DNA from: VMGX01 sp041658885
GTDB lineage: Bacteria; Patescibacteriota; Minisyncoccia; Phycocordibacterales; 21-14-all-36-13
DNA: 40,565 nt
NCBI GenBank assembly: GCA_041658885.1
Contig: JBAZZJ010000006.1
Location: 1 to 40,565, forward strand
Direction of reading: 5' to 3'
Part shown: positions 7,411-14,361 of the stretch, piece after piece
Layout: every line of letters begins with the position of its first letter
How positions within the stretch are numbered: position 1 is the stretch's first letter
The notes under the pieces: model-generated
Database searches by the model: none
What the model was told of the DNA's origin: nothing
The model's input: the letters and a program-made list of their open reading frames with translations, nothing else
Translations under genes and position numbers: made by a program

Positions 7411-7743
7411 CCAACTCGGAAACTCGGTTTCCAAGTAAAAATTCCCAACTTAGTGGCAGGGCCACTAAGTATGCTACTAAGTAATCATTTTAGTAACTAA
7501 GTTACTAAACTCCTAGTTTAGATACTATATTAACAAGTAAAAAACTGCGGTACCTAAACGTCTTTTGTTTGTTATAATTTAGTGTCTTAGTTACCAAATT
7601 ACAATTTTAGTGTCCTAGACACCAAGTGCCGAGTAGAACATCATTATCTCTCGTTTTTTCATTCATTAACACTTCTACTCCCCTTGCGTTTATTATTTGT
7701 GTTATTATCTATATTACTTACATTATAATTTAAAAAATAAATT
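7411..7743. other. Gene-free stretch with REP-like palindromes before the tail-fibre-like gene
   Basis: It contains hairpins at about 7414-7436 (CGGAAACTCGGTTTCC core) and 7448-7470 (ACTTAGTGGC / GCCACTAAGT), and three members of the transposase-1 palindrome class at 7489-7509 (perfect), 7578-7598 and 7606-7626. A TATAAT at 7724-7729 is a possible -10 for the next gene, but no good -35 was found. Confidence 0.6.
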
Positions 7744-9612
7744 ATGTTTTTAAATACAATTAACAAAAAATTTTTGGTTATTGTTTTACCAGTTCTTTTT
7801 ATATTTTTTATAGCGACAGGGGCTAACGCGGCAACAACCATTGGGTTAAACATAACGACCGCCGGTACATTAACAGTGAGCGGCAATGCTTCTTTGGGTA
7901 CAGTAAATGGGAATACAATAACCACAGGAACAGGAACTCTAACACTTGGTGCAGGAAAAACTTTAACCGTATCTAACACCCTAACTCTCGCAGGAACGGA
8001 CAGCTCAACACTCAACATAGGAACAGGTGGAACATTGGGAACAGGTGCTTTTGCTACGATAGCTGATTATCAAACAATTTTAACCAACTCTGCGGGACTA
8101 TTGGCGGCACTAAGTGATGAAACAGGAACAGGTCTTGCCGTATTTAACAACTCTCCGACATTTCTTGACGATATAACAATTGGAACAGCGGGAACTGCAA
8201 CTGGAAAAATTTTAATAAAAGGAACAACTTCAGGAACGGTAACCGTTCAAACAGCAGATGCCGCAGGAATATATACACTAACTCTTCCAGTTGATGATGG
8301 AACAACAAGTCAATTTCTTCAGACAAACGGTTCTGGAGTTTTGACATGGGCAACAGGTAATTCAGGAACAGTCACATCAGTTGGGATTGTAGCCCCTATA
8401 GGACTCACAGTTTCAGGTTCGCCCGTCACCTCATCTGGAAATATGACTTTAGCATTTGATATTGAACCAACATTTATTCCTTTCGGGAGTGCAACAAGAA
8501 CAATGGCTACATCAACTGCCCTATATTACACAAGTGGAACAGGAACCTTAAATGCTACAACCTTTGTAGGAGCTTTAACAGGAACTGCAAGCGGAAATCT
8601 TACCACAATAGGTTCTGGCACAAATGGAAATTTAGCTTACTGGAATGGAACTAATAGTTTGACGGGAATAGCAACAACCACACTCACAGCTACGGCGCCA
8701 ATTGCCTTATCTCAACCAATTTCTGTTATAGGTTCAAGTGCCTCGGTTTTAACTTGTGCCACCGCCTCTGGTTCAGTGACAGGATGTCTTTCATCAACAG
8801 ATTGGACTACATTTAATAATAAAGGAAGTGGAACAGTAACTTCTGTATCAGTTGTTACAGCTAATGGAGTTTCGGGTTCAGTTGCTACACAAACAACCAC
8901 CCCTGCGATTACACTAACTCTCGGAGCAATTACTCCAACGACAGTTAATGGATTAACACTTGCCACTTCAACAGTTGGATTCACAGTTGCCGGTGGAGAC
9001 ACTTCAAAAATCCTAACCGTATCTAATACACTAACTCTTGCAGGAACGGACAGCTCAACTCTTAACATAGGAACAGGTGGAACATTGGGAACGGGTGCTT
9101 TTGCTACGATTGCAAGCTATGCGACATTAGCCGATCCAGTATTTACAGGTTCACTTGCAATACCACAGGGGGCTACACCGACTGTTGATGCCGTTGGAGA
9201 AATTGCCTTAGATACAACAGATTTTCAATTGTTGGTTGCTACAACAACGGCTAATACTCCTCGTGTAATTCCAACGATGCAAAAATTATGGGGGGCAACA
9301 ATCGCATCTACTTCTCCAGACTTGATTTCTGGTGGAAGAATTTGGCTTCCTCCGCAGAGAGACGGATTTGATATAGGAGAAATTCACTGCGCAGTTGATA
9401 GTGGAACCTCTGTTGTTATAAATATTTCTAATTCAGGTGGAACCACTGATTCAGAAACAGTTACTTGTGCCGCAACACTAACTTCAGATACAAGTGTAGA
9501 CACTAATAGCATTTATACAGCTGGCTCACTTAATTCACTTGAGGTAGGAACGGTTACTGGCGTGGTTGATTACCTAACATTTAGTGTTTATGGATTTTAT
9601 ACAAGAGAATGA
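7744..9612 (+). CDS. Large secreted tail-fibre-like repeat protein
   Basis: 622 residues with a clear signal peptide (hydrophobic 11-27, then ANA before ATT at about 30). The body is Thr/Ser/Gly-rich and has the style of phage tail-fibre or adhesin shafts, with motifs such as GTVTSVGIVAPIGLTVSGS and ATSTALYYTSGTGTLNATTF. A 32-residue block (TVSNTLTLAGTDSSTLNIG...) occurs twice, at about 75-106 and 425-456, encoded by direct repeats of 96 bp that lie exactly 1050 bp apart. The last 115 residues form a different, less repetitive domain with two Cys, probably the globular tip. The gene is flanked by palindrome-rich DNA and a strong terminator and probably forms a single-gene unit. A role in surface attachment is inferred from composition only. 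Confidence 0.8.
   Translation: MFLNTINKKFLVIVLPVLFIFFIATGANAATTIGLNITTAGTLTVSGNASLGTVNGNTITTGTGTLTLGAGKTLTVSNTLTLAGTDSSTLNIGTGGTLGTGAFATIADYQTILTNSAGLLAALSDETGTGLAVFNNSPTFLDDITIGTAGTATGKILIKGTTSGTVTVQTADAAGIYTLTLPVDDGTTSQFLQTNGSGVLTWATGNSGTVTSVGIVAPIGLTVSGSPVTSSGNMTLAFDIEPTFIPFGSATRTMATSTALYYTSGTGTLNATTFVGALTGTASGNLTTIGSGTNGNLAYWNGTNSLTGIATTTLTATAPIALSQPISVIGSSASVLTCATASGSVTGCLSSTDWTTFNNKGSGTVTSVSVVTANGVSGSVATQTTTPAITLTLGAITPTTVNGLTLATSTVGFTVAGGDTSKILTVSNTLTLAGTDSSTLNIGTGGTLGTGAFATIASYATLADPVFTGSLAIPQGATPTVDAVGEIALDTTDFQLLVATTTANTPRVIPTMQKLWGATIASTSPDLISGGRIWLPPQRDGFDIGEIHCAVDSGTSVVINISNSGGTTDSETVTCAATLTSDTSVDTNSIYTAGSLNSLEVGTVTGVVDYLTFSVYGFYTRE
7965..8060 (+). repeat. 96-bp intragenic direct repeat, copy 1
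   Basis: It matches 9015-9110 with a constant offset of 1050 bases and a few silent differences, and encodes the shared TVSNTLTLAGTDSSTLNIG block. Confidence 0.85.
9015..9110 (+). repeat. 96-bp intragenic direct repeat, copy 2
   Basis: Partner of 7965-8060. Recombination between the two would delete 350 codons in frame. Confidence 0.85.
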
Positions 9613-9646
9613 AAAATGTCCTTAGGGACATTTTTCATCCACAATT
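9611..9646 (+). terminator. Terminator of the tail-fibre-like gene, with conserved trailer
   Basis: The stem GAAAAATGTCC / GGACATTTTTC (loop TTAG) overlaps the stop codon. It is followed by ATCCACAATT, completing the recurring word TTTTTCATCCAYAATT (9631-9646). Confidence 0.9.
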
Positions 9647-9870
9647 TTTGTGATTTTATGTTTTCATGATTTTATGATTTTATAATGTTTATTTTTAAAA
9701 ACCATCCGCAAGAATAAAACTACCAAGGGTAACCCTTGGTAATTTTAAACTTGGACATGGACGTCCAAGTAAGGGAAGTTAACTTATCAACAAGTATTTT
9801 TTCATTAATTTCCATATTCTTATACATTTGATACACTTAATAAATAAGAATAAAGTGTATTTTTTGCCTG
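9647..9870. other. Gene-free stretch with low-complexity repeats and two palindromes
   Basis: 9650-9690 is a degenerate TGATTTTATG repeat. A perfect palindrome lies at 9721-9741 (TACCAAGGGT arms), and a hairpin ACTTGGAC / GTCCAAGT at 9749-9770. I see no gene. Confidence 0.6.
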
Positions 9871-9981
9871 CCCCATTAGAAGTTTAATATTGAAATCGAT
9901 TTAATTAAATAAGGAAGCCGTCAGGCGAATTCTCTCCCGAATTCTTAAAAATGTTTTACTTTCTATGAACTTCTAATAGGG
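9871..9981. mobile_element. MITE-like inverted-repeat element, complete copy (111 bp)
   Basis: The left end is CCCCATTAGAAGTT and the right end AACTTCTAATAGGG, complementary with one mismatch. The interior, read on the minus strand, matches the element at 19674-19785, including GAGAGAATTCGCCT and TTTCAATATTAAACTTCTAA. There is no coding capacity. It sits just before the anchor/surface pair copy 2, as the truncated element at 1-63 does before copy 1. Confidence 0.75.
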
Positions 9982-10037
9982 TGATTTCATGTTTTTAAAA
10001 GATTTGAGATATTAGATATTAGATTTAAGATTATATT

Positions 10038-10595
10038 ATGCCCACTCTCAACAAACAGAATTCATCCCGCCCGCCTGCCGTACCTACGCACACAGAGCAA
10101 ACAGGTAGCCCAGCCCAGGGCTGGTGGCATTGGGACAAATCAAAGCTACTGCAAGCTCTTCTAATACCATTAGCCATAGTATTGCTCGTATTCGGTATTG
10201 ACTATGGAATAACACAGGTAAAACTATCACAAATACCTGAATCATTAAGAATAAACACAGACAGGGATAATATAATAGGAGCCCAAGTAATACCACAGGG
10301 TAAAATCTACGATAAACAAGACCCTACAAAGGTAATATACGAAGGTGAAGTAGTTAAATACGCATACAAGACAGATAAAATTGAAGACAAACCAAACGAA
10401 GTAGTAGAAAAGAGAACTAAACATTCAAGAACAATCAAAATAGGAGAAGACAAGAAAAAACAAACAATCACATATCAATTAGAAGTAATATCAGGAGTAC
10501 CACAATACTATAAAGATGAAAAAGGAGAATGGTATCAAGCTGACTACGGCACAACAGACATAGACACATATGCTTTAGAAACGAGGGGGGGGTAA
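10038..10595 (+). CDS. Membrane-anchor protein of unknown function, copy 2
   Basis: 185 residues, the same length as the protein at 120-677 and aligned with it without gaps. It has the same proline-rich N-terminus, WWHW patch and transmembrane helix (about 37-57). Most differences between the two genes are silent. In the last 16 codons before the G run, nine codons differ and none changes the amino acid, so the protein is under constraint. The G8 run (10585-10592) and the TAA after it are unchanged. The leader is almost identical to that of copy 1. The protein could end here or continue through a -1 slip into the next ORF, giving about 419 residues. Confidence 0.8.
   Translation: MPTLNKQNSSRPPAVPTHTEQTGSPAQGWWHWDKSKLLQALLIPLAIVLLVFGIDYGITQVKLSQIPESLRINTDRDNIIGAQVIPQGKIYDKQDPTKVIYEGEVVKYAYKTDKIEDKPNEVVEKRTKHSRTIKIGEDKKKQTITYQLEVISGVPQYYKDEKGEWYQADYGTTDIDTYALETRGG
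10585..10592 (+). promoter_or_regulatory. G8 run: candidate -1 slippage site or Shine-Dalgarno (copy 2)
   Basis: Same position relative to both ORFs as 667-674. The -1 frame reads GAG GGG GGG GTA ACC TTA TTG with no stop. Confidence 0.6.
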
Positions 10596-10600
10596 CCTTA

Positions 10601-11296
10601 TTGGCTAATCTATTTTCTCCCGAAAAGGTCTATGCTACTGTCGGAACTTTTTATCCGGATGCAGATCCGGAGACGAGTACTGTGGATGGGTATGCACGCA
10701 GAAGTGCGGTTGTAGAAGCATTCTCAACGATAAGAAATGGTGCGGGGGTTACGGTAGACGACACGTTCCATCTTATTTCTCAATTGGCAGCTGCTGCCAC
10801 TACAAACAACTTTGACACCTTGGGACACGTATACATCTTGTTTGACACATCATCCCTGGGTGCTGGTGCAATAATTTCTTCTGCTATTTTTAGTGGCTAT
10901 TTTCAAATCAAGTCTAATAACCTTGGTAGTCCAGATCTGCATTTAGCATCTTCAACTCCTGCATCAAACACAGGTTTGGTTAGTGCCGATTATCAACAAG
11001 TTGGTAGGACAAGTTTTGGTTCAATTACCTATGCAAATTTCACTGCAAGTCAATATAACGATATAACTTTGAATGCAAGTGGGATTAGCAACATTTCTAA
11101 AACAGGTATATCAAAGTTTAGTTTACAGTTCAGTTGGGACATCAACAATTCGTTCACGGGCGCATGGGTGGCTGACGTAGAGACTCGAATGGCTATTTTT
11201 AGTGCTGACAATGCTGGCACAACCCAGGACCCTAAACTTGTAGTAACATACACAGTCCCCATAAATCCAAAACAAGACATAATTTGGTTTGATTAA
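10601..11296 (+). CDS. Beta-rich surface domain protein (DNRLRE-like), copy 2
   Basis: 231 residues from a TTG. The first 30 residues and the final stretch (DPKLVVTYT, PKQDIIWFD) match the copy at 683, while the middle (about 30-190) is largely different, as expected for a surface-exposed domain that varies. There is no signal peptide. HVYILFDTSSL corresponds to the RGWFLFDTSSL strand of copy 1. It probably depends on the upstream ORF for export. A perfect hairpin at 11299-11321 follows as a likely terminator. Confidence 0.7.
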   Translation: MANLFSPEKVYATVGTFYPDADPETSTVDGYARRSAVVEAFSTIRNGAGVTVDDTFHLISQLAAAATTNNFDTLGHVYILFDTSSLGAGAIISSAIFSGYFQIKSNNLGSPDLHLASSTPASNTGLVSADYQQVGRTSFGSITYANFTASQYNDITLNASGISNISKTGISKFSLQFSWDINNSFTGAWVADVETRMAIFSADNAGTTQDPKLVVTYTVPINPKQDIIWFD

Positions 11297-11298
11297 TC

Positions 11299-11330
11299 AC
11301 TTGGTGCTGGTAGCACCAAGTAGGGTTTTT
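11299..11330 (+). terminator. Hairpin/terminator after surface pair copy 2
   Basis: The stem ACTTGGTGCT / AGCACCAAGT (loop GGT) is followed by AGGGTTTTT. The ACTTGG...CCAAGT form links it to the hairpins at 7368-7410 and 12312-12334. Confidence 0.6.
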
Positions 11331-11349
11331 ATTATTCACTTAAAGAAAA

Positions 11350-11407
11350 TACATAGGAGTTTCCTATGTAGCAACTATGTAGTAATACATAGGAAACTCC
11401 TATGTAT
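11350..11407. repeat. REP-like palindromes on one side of transposase 2
   Basis: 11350-11370 has arms TACATAGGA / TCCTATGTA. 11385-11407 has arms ATACATAGGA / TCCTATGTAT around AAC. A half copy (CTCCTATGTATG) follows. The 23-bp unit 11385-11407 is repeated exactly at 12111-12133 on the other side of the gene. Confidence 0.8.
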
Positions 11408-11451
11408 GCTCCTATGTATGTATGTTGTGTTTCTGTAATGTAAGTATGACC

Positions 11452-12087
11452 TTACACATGGTCAAAACTAAGCCATTCAAACAGTTCATTTTTGTGGTCA
11501 ATTAGTTTTTTGAAATAAGCAGGAAAACGTGAAGGGTTTGTGGTTCTAAATTTTTTAGTCTCATATTCTTTTAAACTTGAATACGGATATTTAAAAACAT
11601 ATTGTAAAAGTTTCATTGAAGTTAAACTTTTCCTTTCTTTCCAGTTTTTATCCACTAGCTTTGCTGGATTTAAATGTATATATGAATAAATATATTTTAA
11701 GTAATTATCTTTATCTATATGGGTTGATTTAAACACGCCTTCATATAGTTTGCCTGTTCTCTTATATTTCTTATTGAAATACATTGAATATCCGGTTAAT
11801 AATTTACGCATATACGTAGAAATTCCATTTTCCACCTTTTCTCGTACAAGAATATGAAAGTGGTTAGGCATTAAACAAAAAACTCCAATATCGACAATTG
11901 TTTCTTCTCGGTCAAAAAATTCACCAATATTTCTTAAGGTAATACTTTTTTCTGTATTGCAAACATACATCAAAAATAAAAAATGGTGATAATCTTTTTC
12001 GTCTAAAAATATTATCCTTTTTTCTGTTCCACGATTATATAGATGATAATATTCATCCAAAGCAAAAACCTGTTTTCTTAAAGCCAT
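11452..12087 (-). CDS. REP-associated tyrosine transposase (IS200/Y1 HUH family), type 2
   Basis: 211 residues with the YYHLYNRG signature, the HUH site NHFHI near 79-83, and the presumed catalytic Tyr in GYSMYFNKKYKRTG. It is clearly related to the transposase at 1495 but only distantly similar in sequence, and it lacks the two NLDTK segments of that protein. Identical 23-bp palindromes (11385-11407 and 12111-12133) flank the gene, as expected if this enzyme recognises that palindrome. These differ completely from the palindromes around the first transposase. The gene may be part of a mobile REP unit or a domesticated repeat-maintenance system. Confidence 0.85.
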   Translation of the reverse strand: MALRKQVFALDEYYHLYNRGTEKRIIFLDEKDYHHFLFLMYVCNTEKSITLRNIGEFFDREETIVDIGVFCLMPNHFHILVREKVENGISTYMRKLLTGYSMYFNKKYKRTGKLYEGVFKSTHIDKDNYLKYIYSYIHLNPAKLVDKNWKERKSLTSMKLLQYVFKYPYSSLKEYETKKFRTTNPSRFPAYFKKLIDHKNELFEWLSFDHV

Positions 12088-12110
12088 GTTTTAAGTATAA
12101 CAAATAAAAT

Positions 12111-12133
12111 ATACATAGGAAACTCCTATGTAT
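12111..12133. repeat. REP-like palindrome on the far side of transposase 2
   Basis: Exact copy of 11385-11407 (arms ATACATAGGA / TCCTATGTAT). Confidence 0.85.
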
Positions 12134-12184
12134 TCTCTGTGTATTTTAATTCTATGTATATTCCTAATATATTGTTTCCATTCC

Positions 12185-12200
12185 TTTTTCATCCACAATT
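12185..12200 (+). repeat. Copy of the post-terminator word without a hairpin
   Basis: TTTTTCATCCACAATT stands here without a stem in front of it. The other copies follow terminators (9631, 22885, 28125, 36936) or stand at 38406. Confidence 0.5.
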
Positions 12201-12207
12201 ATTTTCT

Positions 12208-12358
12208 TTAAAACCCCACTGAAAAACTTCGCTTCTAAGTGAACTTTCCCAATTTGGCGCTTCGGGCACCAAGTGGAATAAAATTGAAGTCAAATTTCAA
12301 TTTTTATTTTTTTAAATATCAACTTGGAAGCTCGGCTTCCAAGTAAAGCGGGGTTTAA
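12208..12358. repeat. Composite inverted-repeat element with inner hairpins
   Basis: The outer ends TTAAAACCCC and GGGGTTTAA enclose a GGCGCTTCGGGCACC-type hairpin and a perfect ACTTGGAAGC / GCTTCCAAGT hairpin (12312-12334). There is no ORF. The cruciform-like shape suggests a miniature element. Confidence 0.55.
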
Positions 12359-12446
12359 CATTGTAAACTTTTTGTAAATTGCTATGTCTTACCTAACAAC
12401 TTTCTTTTAAGGTCGTCCCATTTAAAAGTTAAGTGTTTTAGTGATT

Positions 12447-12484
12447 CCTGCCTGCCCCGCCTGTCGACAGGCGGGGCAGGCAGG
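12447..12484. repeat. Perfect 38-bp GC-rich palindrome
   Basis: The half-site CCTGCCTGCCCCGCCTGTC is followed by its exact complement. It is strikingly GC-rich in an AT-rich region. A shorter palindrome of the same word (CCTGCCT / AGGCAGG) interrupts the element at 20940-21071. Confidence 0.9.
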
Positions 12485-12529
12485 TTGTGTTTTTATGATT
12501 TTGTGAATTGTGGGTTATCAACATCGCGT

Positions 12530-12558
12530 TTTACACAAAACGCCAAGTGGAATATAAT
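12530..12558 (+). promoter_or_regulatory. Sigma70-type promoter giving an almost leaderless mRNA
   Basis: TTTACA (12530-12535) and TATAAT (12553-12558) are 17 bases apart. The start codon at 12566 lies seven bases after the -10 box, about where transcription should begin. Confidence 0.7.
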
Positions 12559-12565
12559 TAAATTG

Positions 12566-12889
12566 ATGAATTATCTAAATTTTGAAAACGAAAACAAAGA
12601 ACAAATAAAAGAGCAAGACAAAAATAGAAATATTATTTTTGTTGTGTCTTTTATTATAGCCGTTTTGGTTATTTTACTTCTTGTAAATTCATCAGGAGAA
12701 AGAAATAAGTTAATAACGGAACAAGAAAAATTAAAAATCCTTGATGAGTTGGTTAAAAGCAGTAGCTCTGATAAATATACAGAGCAAGAAAAAATAGATA
12801 TTTTAAAAAAAATATCTGAAACTGGTGAAAAAAACCAACAAATAACAATTGAGGAAAAAATTAAAATTTTAGATTCTATAACAAAGTAA
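12566..12889 (+). CDS. Small membrane protein with TEQEK repeats
   Basis: 107 residues from the ATG at 12566. The open frame runs further upstream to 12485, but the promoter at 12530-12558 makes this ATG the sensible start, probably leaderless. One transmembrane helix lies at about 19-37 (IIFVVSFIIAVLVILLLV). After it come three similar units of about 19 residues: ITEQEKLKILDELV, YTEQEKIDILKKIS and ITIEEKIKILDSIT. Each looks like a short amphipathic helix. No family is recognised. The next gene follows after 12 bases, so the two are probably an operon. Confidence 0.7.
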   Translation: MNYLNFENENKEQIKEQDKNRNIIFVVSFIIAVLVILLLVNSSGERNKLITEQEKLKILDELVKSSSSDKYTEQEKIDILKKISETGEKNQQITIEEKIKILDSITK

Positions 12890-12901
12890 TTTTTATTTAA
12901 A

Positions 12902-14062
12902 ATGCAAAATAAAATCAAAAAATTTTTTGTGCCAATAACCATAATCGGTTTGTTAGTAGTGTTTGGTTTTTTTTATACAGGAATAGAAAATAACAGCAAC
13001 GAAGCAAATGCGGCGTCTGAAAGTTTTAATTTGGCAGGGTGGGCATGGTCGGACAATATAGGATGGATAAGTTTTAGTTGTTTGAATACAAATACTTGTA
13101 ATACATCAAATTATCGTGTCTCTGTTGGGGGTAATGGAGATTTATCAGGCTATGCGTGGAGCGATAATATAGGATGGATAAGTTTCAATCAAGGCGATTC
13201 GGGAAGTTGTCCTATAGCTACTTGTAAAGCAAAATTAAGTGGGAATGAAGTAATGGGATGGGCAAAAGCGCTGTCAGCGGATTATTTTGGGTGGGATGGA
13301 TGGATAAATTTAAGAAGAGGTTCTGGCCCAGCATTTGGTGTTTCTTTTAATTCTGGAACTAAAAAATTTGGCGGTTATGCCTGGGGTTCTGATGTTGTTG
13401 GTTGGATTAATTTTAATGGAGTCGTTGTAGATGACGGCAGTTTATTGGGAGGATCGGGAATGAAAGTTGCTCTAGACGCATTTCCTACAGCTGTTAATGT
13501 TGGAGAAAAGGTGAAATTATTTTGGGAAAATGAAAATGTAATAACATGTAATACTTCAAGTGGACCCTGGTCTGGAACATGGAGTGATGCCGAAGCTTTA
13601 TTAGGGTCAAAAGAAAATGTTGGTCCAATAAATACAAATACAGAATTTAAGTTGAAATGTTTAAATATTTTAGGGCAAGAAAAAGAAGATAATGTTTTAG
13701 TTACAATAGTTCCTGCAGATTTCAGTTTGCAAAAATCTGGGAATATAGAAATAGTCGGAGTAAGAGGAACATCTACACCCGCAACAATCACGATACTTCC
13801 ACAAAATAATTTTTCTTTGCCGATTAGTTTGTCAGTTTCTTATCTCCCACCTCAATTATCTGGGGCAAACATTGTTTTATCTAAAGGGTTACTTTCAGGT
13901 TCGCATTATAATTCCGGTTCTGAATTTAAAATTGTTGCAAATAATCCAATTGCAACGGGGAGTTATTTAATAACACTCCAAGGAGAAAGTGGTGGTCTGC
14001 TCCGAACCGTAAATGTTATTTTAAATGTTGATAATAAAAATATAAAAATAGAGGAGTTTTAA
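12902..14062 (+). CDS. Secreted or membrane-anchored protein with GWAW..NIGWI repeats and an Ig-like part
   Basis: 386 residues. An N-terminal hydrophobic segment (about 9-24) is followed by an AANA-like region that could be a signal-peptide site (EANAA near 34-38). Four repeats follow: GWAWSDNIGWISF, GYAWSDNIGWISF, a longer GWAKAL...GWDGWINL, and GYAWGSDVVGWINF. This Trp-rich repeat is common in secreted proteins of Parcubacteria-type genomes and has no assigned function. The section from about 185 to 270 resembles an Ig-like fold with paired Cys. The C-terminal 100 residues are another beta-rich domain. It follows the small membrane protein closely and comes before a GIY-YIG gene and further secreted proteins. 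Confidence 0.82.
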   Translation: MQNKIKKFFVPITIIGLLVVFGFFYTGIENNSNEANAASESFNLAGWAWSDNIGWISFSCLNTNTCNTSNYRVSVGGNGDLSGYAWSDNIGWISFNQGDSGSCPIATCKAKLSGNEVMGWAKALSADYFGWDGWINLRRGSGPAFGVSFNSGTKKFGGYAWGSDVVGWINFNGVVVDDGSLLGGSGMKVALDAFPTAVNVGEKVKLFWENENVITCNTSSGPWSGTWSDAEALLGSKENVGPINTNTEFKLKCLNILGQEKEDNVLVTIVPADFSLQKSGNIEIVGVRGTSTPATITILPQNNFSLPISLSVSYLPPQLSGANIVLSKGLLSGSHYNSGSEFKIVANNPIATGSYLITLQGESGGLLRTVNVILNVDNKNIKIEEF

Positions 14063-14097
14063 TTCACCACATTAAATAATTTTAAATTGTAAGTAGT

Positions 14098-14352
14098 ATG
14101 TATTATGTTTATATATTAAAATCTAGTAAAGATAGGAAATTTTATACAGGGTATACAAAAGATTTAAAATTAAGACTTGAGAAACATAAGAAAGGACTCG
14201 TAGAATCAACAAAGGATAGAATGCCAATAAAATTAGTATATTACGAAGCGTGTCTAAGTCGAGACGATGCCACACATAGAGAAAAATACTTAAAAACACA
14301 CTTGGGAAAAATGTTTATTAAAAATCGTCTCAAGTCTTATTTAACAGGGTAA
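14098..14352 (+). CDS. GIY-YIG nuclease-superfamily protein
   Basis: 84 residues, the usual size for the short stand-alone GIY-YIG proteins (UPF0213-like). The motif pair is YVYILKS at 3-9 and YTGYT at 17-21. The downstream Arg (LRLEKH) and Glu (REKYLK) are in the expected places for a catalytic domain. The biological substrate of these short proteins is not settled. It lies 35 bases after the GWAW-repeat gene and 9 bases before another secreted-protein gene, so it is probably read on the same mRNA. Nothing indicates that it belongs to a mobile intron here. Confidence 0.9.
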   Translation: MYYVYILKSSKDRKFYTGYTKDLKLRLEKHKKGLVESTKDRMPIKLVYYEACLSRDDATHREKYLKTHLGKMFIKNRLKSYLTG

Positions 14353-14361
14353 AATATTAAT

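Noticed and set aside
7368..7626. CRISPR array
   Set aside because: The palindromes differ from one another, spacing is irregular, there are no unique spacers of constant size, and no cas gene is in the window.
7659..8018. 119-residue minus-strand ORF opposite the tail-fibre-like gene
   Set aside because: Its Val/Pro-rich composition is the mirror of the Thr/Ala-rich sense repeats; the same holds for 8712-9068.
12485..12565. N-terminal extension of the TEQEK-repeat protein
   Set aside because: The promoter lies inside the extension and the sequence there has the style of the non-coding TTTTATG repeats.
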